38,532 nucleotides of DNA, from contig JBMOJB010000020.1 of the NCBI GenBank assembly GCA_049316985.1, forward strand, positions 1 to 38,532, in the 5' to 3' direction. This document shows positions 1-9,600 of the stretch, piece by piece. Position 1 is the stretch's first letter; each line of letters opens with the position of its first letter. The stretch is from CANHEE01 sp049316985 (GTDB taxonomy: Bacteria; Bacteroidota; Bacteroidia; Chitinophagales; Saprospiraceae). The notes under the pieces were generated by a model. It ran no database searches, was not told the origin of the DNA, and saw nothing but the letters and a program-made list of their open reading frames with translations. The translations under genes and the position numbers were made by a program.

Positions 1-33
1 TATTGATCGACATTACAAAAAAGATAAAGACTC

Positions 34-1173
34 TTAAAGTCTAAAAGTAGAATTAGGCATAAGTGGGATTGGTTTTGAATCAGTAAACTCCAATGTTTTA
101 GGAGATAGGATTTTTTCATTTAAGCGCTCAAAAGGTCCGGTCGGAGAAATACTTCTTCCCAAAAAATACCCTGCATGATCCGGGGAAAGTGTGTATTCCG
201 CAGACCACTTTATTATAAATGCATTATTCGGAGCGTTCAATACATTTAATTGACTTGGTGGGATGGGACCGCTCAGGTCGCGTCCAGAAAGTTCCAAAGC
301 TGAAGAGGCTTTTCCCTCATCGCCAAACGGGGTAATTCCTACGACGCGATAATAACATTTTACGTCATTCCTCAAGATCGAATCTCTATAGAAATGCTGC
401 GGAGCCTGATCTTCGCGGTTATCACTACGCATCGGGAGCTTATTGAGTAGTTCATATTTTTTACCATCGATTGATTTCTCAACAAAATATCCGGTAAATT
501 GATTGTCATTGAAAGCTTTTGCCCATTTCAGCGTGATTAAGTGGTCGCCTTCTTCACCTACAAAATCTTCAACGGCGGGTGCGATAAAGCGTACAGCAGT
601 TGAAATTTGAAAATAGGAGGTGTCGAATGTTCCATTTTGTTTCTTAGTATTTAAAAATATTCGATAAATATAAGCTTTGTTTTTTTCAACAGTCTTGTCA
701 TTGAATCTAAGTGCCAAACCTGTTGCTGCCTGTGCATTCAAATCAGCAGAAAGCATGGCAAAAGCAAAACGATGCTCTTGTTCTTCAGCTGCCTTTTTCA
801 ACCCTGTAAAGCCTGTGACAGATCGCGGATCAAATGTAGGTTTACCCAAAAGACATTCGGCTGCAGTAGCAACTACCGAATTGCTCGTGTCTGCTTTTGC
901 ACACCACTCTGCGAGCGTGTATGGTTTAAGCGTTGCGACAGTCTTGAAGGAAGGGAGCTTTTCGCGATTGATTTCACTTCGCTCAATTACATAACCCACT
1001 CCATTGGCGTAATGCCAGATACTGGATTTTTGAGGCCCCCACCTCAAAACTACGGAGTCCTGATAACTGCGACCAATGACAGCCAAAGTGCTTTTTGTAA
1101 GCTTCGTTTCTACTTGCGAAAAAACTACGCAAACATTCAAAATAAATAGTATAAATAAGAAATACTTTTTCAT
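34..1173 (-). CDS. Secreted protein with fibronectin type III-like domains, C-terminus apparently truncated
   Basis: The 379-aa product starts with a clear signal peptide (residues 1-19, cleavage after VVFSQ), so it is exported. Two FN3-like stretches are visible. One lies around residues 205-300 (LITLKWAKAF, then GYFVEKSIDG, then CYYRVVGITPFGDEG). The second starts near residue 310 (FIIKWSAEY, then GYFLGRSISPTGPF, then EFTDSKP) and stops before the final strands that normally follow, the YYRV-like part seen in the first copy. No sorting domain or catalytic motif was recognised, so the molecular role is unknown; a binding or adhesion role would be typical of FN3 proteins. The ATG at 1173 is followed directly by the signal peptide, which supports the start. 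It lies 31 bp downstream of the next minus-strand gene and may share its transcript. The abrupt end could be real, a frameshift or a decayed gene. Confidence 0.75.
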   Translation of the reverse strand: MKKYFLFILFILNVCVVFSQVETKLTKSTLAVIGRSYQDSVVLRWGPQKSSIWHYANGVGYVIERSEINREKLPSFKTVATLKPYTLAEWCAKADTSNSVVATAAECLLGKPTFDPRSVTGFTGLKKAAEEQEHRFAFAMLSADLNAQAATGLALRFNDKTVEKNKAYIYRIFLNTKKQNGTFDTSYFQISTAVRFIAPAVEDFVGEEGDHLITLKWAKAFNDNQFTGYFVEKSIDGKKYELLNKLPMRSDNREDQAPQHFYRDSILRNDVKCYYRVVGITPFGDEGKASSALELSGRDLSGPIPPSQLNVLNAPNNAFIIKWSAEYTLSPDHAGYFLGRSISPTGPFERLNEKILSPKTLEFTDSKPIPLMPNSTFRL

Positions 1174-1204
1174 TGGAAAATTTTTAAGATACTGTATAAA
1201 AAAA

Positions 1205-1768
1205 TTAAAGTTTAATAATTCTCATTAAGCTCAGGAAGTTATAAATCGCTAAAATCATAATAATCAGCAATACGATCACAATAGAACTCCATTTTAGAAG
1301 GCTAAAACATGAAGAAACTTGTATTATGAAAATCGATTTTGAAGGATACGCAATGATTGCACTCACGAGAAAAGTACTCTCCAGCCAAGCCAAGATCATA
1401 GTTGTATATGGTAATAGAAACGCATGTCCCACTAGACCTTTAAACGGACGCCTGTTTGCCAAAAAAAATATTAACGATCCATATAGAAGACCATAGACCA
1501 TTGGATAAACAAAGCCTGCGCTCAGTTCTGCCAACAAGTAAATACCTCTACCCTGTGATGTGTAACTATCGAATATTTGAAAAGCCTCTTCAGCGCTATA
1601 AGCGATTTTCATGTCCAGCATTTCTACCTTCTTCCCTGCATATTCTTCAATATTCCGTCTAACGCCGGGAAGTATAAGCATTACCAACAATACATAAGCC
1701 ACACACAAAAAAGTGAAATTGACCGGCTTCAATAAAATTATCGATAATGAGCTAAAAACCTTAAACAT
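1205..1768 (-). CDS. Four-helix integral membrane protein of unknown function
   Basis: The 187-aa product is hydrophobic, with about four predicted membrane helices, roughly at residues 14-35, 77-103, 112-140 and 153-182. A soluble stretch at about 36-75 follows the first helix and probably faces one side of the membrane as a loop. No enzymatic motif, haem ligand pattern or transporter signature was recognised. It could belong to the broad group of uncharacterised Bacteroidota DUF membrane proteins; no function is proposed. The start is an ATG at 1768, and the region to its right holds the promoter of the divergent response regulator. It is followed after 31 bp by the FN3-like secreted protein, so co-transcription is possible. 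Confidence 0.7.
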   Translation of the reverse strand: MFKVFSSLSIILLKPVNFTFLCVAYVLLVMLILPGVRRNIEEYAGKKVEMLDMKIAYSAEEAFQIFDSYTSQGRGIYLLAELSAGFVYPMVYGLLYGSLIFFLANRRPFKGLVGHAFLLPYTTMILAWLESTFLVSAIIAYPSKSIFIIQVSSCFSLLKWSSIVIVLLIIMILAIYNFLSLMRIIKL

Positions 1769-1892
1769 GTTCTTGATTGTTTGTACTGCAAAGATGAGGC
1801 AGTCAACTCATAGCAAGGTTTAAGAAAAAAACAAGAAGTGTAAAAAAGTATTAAATTATAAGTACAATTAAAACTTAACCAAAAGTTTCCTA

Positions 1893-1900
1893 TAAATTTG
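1893..1900 (+). promoter_or_regulatory. Candidate -7 element (TAAATTTG) of the phosphorelay operon
   Basis: TAAATTTG matches the Bacteroidota sigma-ABfr -7 consensus TAnnTTTG and ends 27 bp before the ATG at 1928. No convincing TTTG -33 box was found at the expected distance, so the call rests on the -7 box and its position. The rest of the 159-bp divergent region is A+T-rich with no other recognised element. Confidence 0.45.
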
Positions 1901-1927
1901 ACAAATAATGTATAAAACGAATAACAA

Positions 1928-2623
1928 ATGAAACTGACAAAAATATTATATGTTGATGACGAACAACACATAAGTACGATGGTTGCCGAGTATTTGGAAG
2001 CTAAAAATATTTCCATCACCCTGATTCACGATGGTATGGACGGAATTGAAGCGTTTAAAAAGAGTGACTTTGACCTTTGTCTATTAGATATTAAAATGCC
2101 ATTTAAGGATGGTTACAGTGTTGCAGAAGATATACGTGCTATTAATGAAGGCACTCCTTTTATTTTTTTAACCGGACAAAATCAGAAAGAGGATAAAATC
2201 AAGGGCTTAATGCTGGGGGCAGATGACTATATCACCAAACCCTTTAGTATGGAAGAATTGTACCTGAGAATTCAAAATATTCTAAAACGAATGAATTTTC
2301 AGCAAACAAATAGGCAGGTCTTTGCAATCTATGAAATCGGCCATTTTCTATTCGATTCAGAAACAAGAATTCTTAAATATCAGGATACAGAAACTAAATT
2401 GACAGCAATAGAAAATGAACTCTTAAAAATGTTCTGTCAAAGTGAAAACAGAGTTATTGATCGATCAATTGCACTAAAAAAAATCTGGAATGACGATGCA
2501 ATGTTGCACGGAAGAAGTCTCAACGTATATGTTAGTAAAATTCGCTCCTATCTGAAAAGTGATACCCGAATCGAAGTATTGAATGTTCATGGACTAGGAT
2601 ACAAACTAGTATTACCCCAGTAA
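1928..2623 (+). CDS. OmpR/PhoB-family response regulator
   Basis: The 231-aa protein has a receiver domain (residues 4-118) and a C-terminal winged-helix DNA-binding domain (about 130-230). Receiver hallmarks are visible: the acidic pair in YVDDEQ, the phospho-acceptor D54 in CLLDIKMP, T82 in FLTGQ and K104 in ITKPF. The C-terminal half contains the conserved RSLNVYVSKIR recognition-helix region and ends in the typical GLGYKL wing. It should bind DNA as a transcription factor after phosphorylation. Only one base separates its stop from the start of the hybrid kinase, and a stand-alone HPt gene follows. The three therefore probably form one operon and one phosphorelay, with this protein as the final acceptor. 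Its target genes cannot be read from the sequence; the nearby FN3 and membrane protein genes are only one possibility. Confidence 0.93.
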   Translation: MKLTKILYVDDEQHISTMVAEYLEAKNISITLIHDGMDGIEAFKKSDFDLCLLDIKMPFKDGYSVAEDIRAINEGTPFIFLTGQNQKEDKIKGLMLGADDYITKPFSMEELYLRIQNILKRMNFQQTNRQVFAIYEIGHFLFDSETRILKYQDTETKLTAIENELLKMFCQSENRVIDRSIALKKIWNDDAMLHGRSLNVYVSKIRSYLKSDTRIEVLNVHGLGYKLVLPQ

Positions 2624-2624
2624 A

Positions 2625-5600
2625 ATGAGAAAGAAAATAATTATCCTTTTTCTATTTTGGAACTGCCTGAACGCTAACGCACAAGTCAGACAGATAATTT
2701 TTGATCAAGTGCCAATTGATCAGGAACTGACTGCCGGTGTAGTTCTAAGTATCACACAAGACAGCTTAGGATTTATCTGGATTGGCACTTTTGAAGGTTT
2801 GGTACGTTATGATGGCTATGAATTTAAAAGAATTCCCAGTGGGGGTAAAAGTGCGTTTGCCATTTCATCAGACAGAACTTTTGATTTATTTCAAGGCAGT
2901 AATCAAAAACTCTGGATTGGTACAATAGAAGGTTTGAATTGTATAGACTTGAAAACAGCTACTGTGGAAAAATACATAGAACGAGACCTGTTAGACAAAC
3001 AAAACAATGAAAATAAAGTTAATTGTATCCTCGAAGATTCAAAAGGTCGGCTGTGGTTTAACAATCAAAGTGGATTGCAGCGCTTTGATAAAACTGCCAA
3101 AAAAGCAACGGCTTTAACGCAATCAAATGCAGTTGGCAGAAAAAACGTGAATAGCGAAATCTCATCTATCATTGAAGCTAGAAATGGGCAGGTTTGGGCT
3201 GGAACAAATTCCGGCCTTTTAAAAATTAACCCAGAAAATAATACCTACTCCAAAATATTTACTTCAAAAGATACGTCCAAACCGGAAAATCAAAAAATTA
3301 GAACTATATTCTTTTCCAAGAATGAAACTTTGTGGATTGGAACAGTTAATGGCCTCGTTCAAAGTGTAGATGGGGGAAATCATTTCGAAAATGTTAAATT
3401 GCCTATTCAAGATCTTAACATTTCACAAATTAATGCAATTATTGAGGACGATGAGGGATATCTTTGGATTGGATTTTCACAAAAGGGATTGCTTCGCTGG
3501 CATCCGACTACTGGCATCTTTCAACATTTCAAATATTCATCAATTAATACAAACTCCATAATTTCCAATAATATTCAAGTCCTTTTTAAAGATAAAAGCA
3601 ATAATATCTGGATTGGAACTAATAAAGGTGTAAATAAAATCAACATCCAGGTGCATCAGTTCCAGTTCTACCAAAATCAACCGGAAATTAGACAAATGGA
3701 TGCTGCTAATTCAATTGAGCGCGTCTATTATGACAAGATAAATGGACTCTGGGCTACCAGTATTAGTTCAATATTAAAAAACGATGTTTTAGGACAACTA
3801 TTCAAACGGAATACAAACTTCCATGACACAATTTTTATCGAAGCATTTCAAAAAGACATCAACAATAGACTTTGGATGGCCGGAATGCAAATTTTTGGAA
3901 AATCAACGACGGGTGGACTGTTCTACTACAATAAAAAAATGGACCGAATTGAACGTGCAAAAGGAGATAAAAGAACAACCTATACCAAAATGCATGACGT
4001 CAAGCTCGATATCCGAAACAACAATTATCTTTGGTTAAGTACTGTTGCTGGCTTGTGTCATTACAATATTAAAACAGCAGATACGGCATGGTTTTATCCC
4101 AGTTCTTCTGTTAAAAATGCAGATAACTGGTCGCAAAAAATGCACGAAACAAAAGATGGCCACATTTGGTTCGCTTCTCTTGGAAATGGTCTGGGCCATT
4201 TAAATGTTAATACTGGTGCATTTGAATACTTTAGACATAATTCCGATAATGAAAATTCAATAGTGAGTGATTTTGTTCGAAATATTACCTCAACAGGAAA
4301 CGACAGTTTGTGGATCGCCACTAATACCGGTCTGAGTTGTTTCGATACACGTAGCCGCAATTTTACCAATTTTACATTAGACAATGGGCTGAAAGGGGGT
4401 AATATGGTTTACGATGTAATATCCGATAAAAAGGGACGAATATGGTTTACTACGAATCACTATATTTCATGTTATAATCCGCAATCCAAGGTCTTTAATT
4501 ACTATAATAAAGCCCATGGGTTTACTACTAATTTTAACAGAGCAAGCATGTATCTTGATGAAAATGGTTTGCTATATGTTGGAGGAACAAACGGATTAGT
4601 AGTCTGTAATACCAATGAAATTAGGCAATACCGAGCTGTACCTAATGTCGTCCTGACAGAATTTAGTGTTAAAAATAAAAATTATCCACTTCCGCAAACA
4701 ATTGAGAACACGAGGCGAATACTATTAAATTATGATGACAATATTTTTTCCTTTCAGTTTGCAGCTTTAGAATTTATCAACAACAGCAATATTGACTATG
4801 CCTACAAAATGGAAGGATTTGACAAGGAATGGACCTATTCAGGCAAGAATCGCAAAGCGACTTATACCAATCTCAATCCCGGAGAGTACACTTTTTTAGT
4901 CAAATCTACTAATTTTGATAACGTCTGGGCAGAAGCGTCTACCTTGAGCATTACTGTTATTATTGCGCCTCCGTTTTGGCAAACAAGTTGGTTTCTCTCG
5001 CTGATGGCTTTGCTAAGTATTGCTTTTATTTATTTGATCTTCCAAATCAGAAAACACCAGCAAAAACTAAGATACGACAAAGAAATTGCCGAACAGTCTG
5101 CCCGTTACAAATCCCTATTTCTGGCTAATATGAGCCACGAGATTAGAACTCCAATGAACGCAATAGTCGGACTAAGCCGCCTGCTGTCAGAAATGTCATT
5201 TGATAAAAAAGCAAAGGATTATATAGATGCAATTAAAAGCTCTGCTGAAAATTTGCTGCGAATAATTAATGATATTCTGGACTATTCAAAAATTGAATCC
5301 GGAAAATTTGTTTTTTTAGTTCGTCCTTTTGAAATACATGTTTTGCTGGATCAAATAAAAAATACTTTGCATCATAAACTGGAAGAAAAAGGGCTGGTAT
5401 TAAACATTAGTATCGCAGCTGATATCCCCAAATTGTTGAACGGTGACGCCGCTCGATTAAATCAAATTCTTATTAATCTTATCGGGAATGCAATCAAATT
5501 TACTAAAAGTGGACTGATTGATGTAAATATTGAAACAATAGATAAAATAAAAGATGATCAAGTTCAAATTCAGTTTACAGTAAAAGATACCGGCATTGGT

Positions 5601-6251
5601 ATTGCTCCTGAATACATTTCCCGTATTTTTGATAGTTTCGATCAGGGAGACGAGGAAGTATACAGCATCTACGGCGGGACAGGATTGGGCCTGAGTATAA
5701 CAAAGCATCTAGTAGAACACCAAGGCGGGCATATCTATGTAAATAGTGAACTGAACAAAGGTACAATATTTACTTTTTCCCTACCTTTTACTATTTCTCA
5801 CACAGCGTTAATTGCACAAAAAGAATACAATACGGAGCATCTTCCACAAAATATCAGTGTGCTCATTGTAGATGATACTTTTTTCAATCAAATGCTGGCA
5901 TCTGAAATATTGAAAAAGTATATAAAAGATGTAATTATTGATGTAGCAGACAACGGACAAATCGCGCTGGAAAAGATTCTGGAAAAAAGTTTTGACTTGA
6001 TCCTAATGGATGTAAAAATGCCGGTAATGGGAGGTTTCGAAGCGACTCAACTGATTAGGAAAATGCCCGAGCCAAAATGCAATACTCCAATTATCGCATT
6101 AACTGCAAATGCTGTAGCAGAACAACTTGACGAGTGTAAGCAAATTGGCATGGATGATGCAATTTCAAAGCCAATCGATAGCAACCAATTACTTTTAAAA
6201 ATTAAACAATATGTTAAATTTGTCGCTTTGCCTGGAGAAGATGAACAATGA
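2625..6251 (+). CDS. Hybrid two-component sensor kinase with periplasmic beta-propeller sensor
   Basis: The 1208-aa protein has a signal peptide (1-20) and then a long periplasmic region of repeated propeller blades, with many copies of the pattern G-x-(I/L)-W-(I/F)-G-T-x-x-G-L between about residues 45 and 690. A Y_Y_Y-type Ig-like domain (about 702-779) and one membrane helix (about 788-806) follow. The cytoplasmic part has HisKA with H838 in MSHEIRTPMN, HATPase_c with N, G1 and G2 boxes (GNAIKFT near 955, DTGIGI near 989, GGTGLGL), and a receiver domain with D1129 in LILMDVKMP. This resembles Bacteroidota hybrid systems that sense extracellular ligands, often glycans. It lacks their usual fused AraC output domain; an OmpR regulator and a separate HPt protein flank it instead. 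The ligand is unknown. Confidence 0.93.
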   Translation: MRKKIIILFLFWNCLNANAQVRQIIFDQVPIDQELTAGVVLSITQDSLGFIWIGTFEGLVRYDGYEFKRIPSGGKSAFAISSDRTFDLFQGSNQKLWIGTIEGLNCIDLKTATVEKYIERDLLDKQNNENKVNCILEDSKGRLWFNNQSGLQRFDKTAKKATALTQSNAVGRKNVNSEISSIIEARNGQVWAGTNSGLLKINPENNTYSKIFTSKDTSKPENQKIRTIFFSKNETLWIGTVNGLVQSVDGGNHFENVKLPIQDLNISQINAIIEDDEGYLWIGFSQKGLLRWHPTTGIFQHFKYSSINTNSIISNNIQVLFKDKSNNIWIGTNKGVNKINIQVHQFQFYQNQPEIRQMDAANSIERVYYDKINGLWATSISSILKNDVLGQLFKRNTNFHDTIFIEAFQKDINNRLWMAGMQIFGKSTTGGLFYYNKKMDRIERAKGDKRTTYTKMHDVKLDIRNNNYLWLSTVAGLCHYNIKTADTAWFYPSSSVKNADNWSQKMHETKDGHIWFASLGNGLGHLNVNTGAFEYFRHNSDNENSIVSDFVRNITSTGNDSLWIATNTGLSCFDTRSRNFTNFTLDNGLKGGNMVYDVISDKKGRIWFTTNHYISCYNPQSKVFNYYNKAHGFTTNFNRASMYLDENGLLYVGGTNGLVVCNTNEIRQYRAVPNVVLTEFSVKNKNYPLPQTIENTRRILLNYDDNIFSFQFAALEFINNSNIDYAYKMEGFDKEWTYSGKNRKATYTNLNPGEYTFLVKSTNFDNVWAEASTLSITVIIAPPFWQTSWFLSLMALLSIAFIYLIFQIRKHQQKLRYDKEIAEQSARYKSLFLANMSHEIRTPMNAIVGLSRLLSEMSFDKKAKDYIDAIKSSAENLLRIINDILDYSKIESGKFVFLVRPFEIHVLLDQIKNTLHHKLEEKGLVLNISIAADIPKLLNGDAARLNQILINLIGNAIKFTKSGLIDVNIETIDKIKDDQVQIQFTVKDTGIGIAPEYISRIFDSFDQGDEEVYSIYGGTGLGLSITKHLVEHQGGHIYVNSELNKGTIFTFSLPFTISHTALIAQKEYNTEHLPQNISVLIVDDTFFNQMLASEILKKYIKDVIIDVADNGQIALEKILEKSFDLILMDVKMPVMGGFEATQLIRKMPEPKCNTPIIALTANAVAEQLDECKQIGMDDAISKPIDSNQLLLKIKQYVKFVALPGEDEQ

Positions 6252-6549
6252 TCAATCTTTAGTGAATCGTCTACTTGATATAATTAGAACTGAGCTGCCT
6301 CTACAATCGAAAAAAATAGCACTTTCTATTTTGGACGGCGACTATGATAATGTTTCCATTATTGCTCATACGATAAAAGGTCAATTAGGATACTTTGGAG
6401 CTTCTTCCGCTGTAACGTTAGCTGCATCTTTAGAAGTCGCCGCAGATAATAATTTGCCTATTAAAGAATTGAATTCGATCTATTTTTCATTGGAATCTGA
6501 ACTGCAAAAAATACAAATCGAGCTCGAAGCTATCAAACTAAAAAACTAA
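6241..6549 (+). CDS. Histidine phosphotransfer (HPt) protein
   Basis: This small four-helix protein (102 aa from the ATG at 6241) carries the HPt signature H-x-x-K-G in IAHTIKGQLGYFGA, with H43 as the expected phosphorylated residue. Its likely job is to carry phosphate from the receiver domain of the upstream hybrid kinase to the OmpR-type regulator. An in-frame ATG at 6211 would add ten residues and overlap the kinase gene by 41 bp. The ATG at 6241 overlaps by only 11 bp and starts just before the first helix, so it is preferred. The C-terminus is a coiled-coil-like stretch rich in Glu, Leu and Ile. It is convergent with the cyclase gene, with 59 bp between the stop codons and no obvious hairpin. 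Confidence 0.88.
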   Translation: MNNDQSLVNRLLDIIRTELPLQSKKIALSILDGDYDNVSIIAHTIKGQLGYFGASSAVTLAASLEVAADNNLPIKELNSIYFSLESELQKIQIELEAIKLKN

Positions 6550-6608
6550 AATGTGATCAGCGGCAGATTTTTCAACATCAATCTCAAAAATAAAGAAAAC
6601 AGCGAATT

Positions 6609-9600
6609 TCACTGACTTAATTTTTCTATTCGATATTTGTACAAATATTTAGGCGTTGTTTCATACAGCGCTTGATATTGTTTAATTACTTTGAGCTGCC
6701 AATTCGCAGAATCAGGATGTAAAGTTGCAAATTGATAAAAAACGGCGGCCTCTTCCTCTGAACTTAAGTGATCTTGTTCCATAGCGCGTTGCAGTATTTC
6801 TTCAGCTTTTTCATACTTTTTCGAAATAATATACAGTGTGGCACACAACATCTGGTAACCAAAATGCATAGATCTTTTCGTCACGATTTCAAGGTGCTCC
6901 TCCATCTCTTGTTTTAATTCCATCGCAAGTTGCCATTCATTGTTTTCAATATATGCATAGCTCAGCTCAATCATGGATAGTCCTTGTAACAAGTGATTTT
7001 TTATCTTTTTGGCAACTGTAATTGAGCGTTCATAATATAAAATTGCTTCTTTAAAATTCCCCTGGTAAAAACTAACTTGTGCCAGTGTATTGAGAGATTT
7101 GATAATCCCCTTTTGATAACCAAGTTCTTCACAAAGTTTTAAATTAGGTTCGAGACAACCAAGTGCTTTTTCAAATTCTCCAATCAGTGCATAATGTGTA
7201 CCTAGTAGGCCAAACGCTATCGCTATACCTTGTCGGTCTCCCAGCGACTCCGTCAATTGCAGGTCTTTTTCAAAGTACTTCTTTGCTTTGCCAAAATCAC
7301 CTTTATTTTCGTAGACACTTCCAATGCAACCTAAAGCAATAGATTCCAATAACTTATTTCCCAATTCTTCGCTTAAAGCCAACCCTTCCTTATAGTGCAA
7401 GAGTGCCGAATCGTAGTCTCCCTTTTCGTAAAATATAATTCCAAGATTGGTGTGCAGCGATGCCAAACCTTGTTTGTCATTTTGTTCTTCTGCGACAGGT
7501 AGAAATTTCTGAATGCTAAGGATGCCTTCGTCGTACTTATTCAAGTTCATATAGGTTAATCCCAGTGTAGCAATATTTTGAGGGCTAATTCGCTTTTCAT
7601 CGACTTTTCGAATGATCAGCATGGATTGTAAAAAATAATTTTTTGCCTCTTCATATTGTCCCTGCCTGAAACTCAGATTTGCAAGATTTGCAAAAGATTT
7701 ACTTTTTCCAATTGCATCATCCAGGAATTCAAATAGCTCTAGCGCACGTTCAAAATATTGTTTTGCTTCTACGTAGTTGCCCTTCATCATTAGCACACTA
7801 CCTAATGCATTTTTTGACCTTCCTGCCAATAGTCTATCATCAGTGCTGGTTGACAATACCAATGCTTCGTAAAATGTCTTTTCAGCATCATTCCAGGCAC
7901 CCATTAATTGCTCAATCTTGCCTTTTTGCAAAAGGGCTTTTAGCAGCATATTCGCCGCTGCATCCTTCTTATAATAATCAATTAGTTTTTCATAAAATGT
8001 CAAAGCCTGCATATTCTGAAAATTGCGTCGAGCAAATTCTGCTGCTTTTTCAAGGTATTTGACCGTTAAATTAATAACATCAGCCTGCTCGTAATGAAAA
8101 GCAAGATCTACATATCTTTCCTCAATACTGTCTTTATATACATGCTCAATTGCTTCAGCTATCAGCTTATGTAAGTCGCGCAATCTAGTCCCCAATTGCA
8201 TTTCATATACTGCTTCTCTGAGCAAAGAATGCTTGAAAATATATCTTATTTCATTGATTGCCCACCATATCTGACTTTTTTCTGCTGTAAGAATTTGTTC
8301 TTGAAGCAAGGTGCGTTGATTGCCATTTAGCTTCAAAAATTCTCCCTGTCTGCTCATCACTTCTGATAAAACCGGTACTTCAAATTCTCTTCCGATCACA
8401 GCTGCTGCTTTTACAGTCTCTTTAACCAAGTACGATAGTCTGTCCACTCTTGCCATCAAAACAGCATTTATTGAACCACTCAACTTCATAGTGCTATCTT
8501 TAATGGTCCAACAATTATCATTTTTAACAAGCAAGGATGATTCGGTAAAATATTCCAGAATTTGTTCGATATAAAATGGATTCCCATTGCAGGAGCGTTG
8601 AATAAATTCTAAAAAGGTGCTATCAATGGGTGCGCCAAGCCGCATTCCAGCCATAACTTGAATAGCCTCTGAACTTAAGGTATTTAAATCAATCTCGATT
8701 TGATCAATTCCATTTTCGAAATAAAATGATGGAGAAAATATGATCGGTTTTTCGCCATCATCCTGATATCTGGAAGTAACAATTAGCAAAACCGGAAATG
8801 ATTTAAGTTTTACTATAAACTCAGGTAAAATACTTGCTGTTTCATTATCAGTCCAGTGCCAATCCTCCAATTCAATCAACAATGGCTTCACTATCGCCCT
8901 GGCATAAAAGAAATTTATGATGGCACTTATGGTATTTTCATGTCTTCCTTTTGCATCAAGTTGTGACCAAAGTGTATCTTCTAAAATAATTCCGATAAGG
9001 CCGCCTAAAATTGATTTGCTTCTGATCAACTCTTTTATTACAGCATCTGCTTTGGGATGTGTGCTGTCAAGAAGCTGCTCTATAAGTTTTTCAAATTGAA
9101 TCTCAAAAAATACTTTGTTCTCTTTTAACGATTTGTCACCGCTTTGGTCAAAGCAGTTTTTTAGGGCATAAATAAAAGGATTAAAAGGTTTCTGCAAAAT
9201 TTGATCGGATTGGCAAACGAGATAATCGATTTCTTTCGTTTCACCAAGCTTCTTTTTTAACTCATAGCACAATCTGCTTTTCCCAATTCCGGGCTCACCA
9301 AAAATAGTGGCAACACCAGAAAATTTTCCTGTTAGAATAGGAACAGCAAAATTATACAACCGCTGCATCTCCTCATTTCTTCCCACAATGGCACCTACAT
9401 AGCTTCTGTCCTCTTCACTTTTTTTACCAAACAATAAGTAAGTAGGAATATCTGCTGCAATTCCTTTATAACTGATATTACCATGATAAGAGTATGAAAA
9501 ACCTTTGACTTTACTAGTCTCCAGATCGGTAAAAATCTGATTTTTGCCGGCTTCCATCATTAATCTTGCCGCAAGGTTAACCCTACTGCCGACCGCACCA

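Noticed and set aside
25..42. Short inverted repeat AGACT...AGTCT at the end of the FN3-like gene as a terminator
   Set aside because: The stem is only five A+T-rich base pairs and no T-tract follows on the minus strand within the expected distance.
677..1149. Two plus-strand open frames of 105 and 125 codons opposite the FN3-like gene
   Set aside because: They overlap each other in different frames and lie opposite a gene with a clear signal peptide and FN3 pattern; neither has a recognisable domain.
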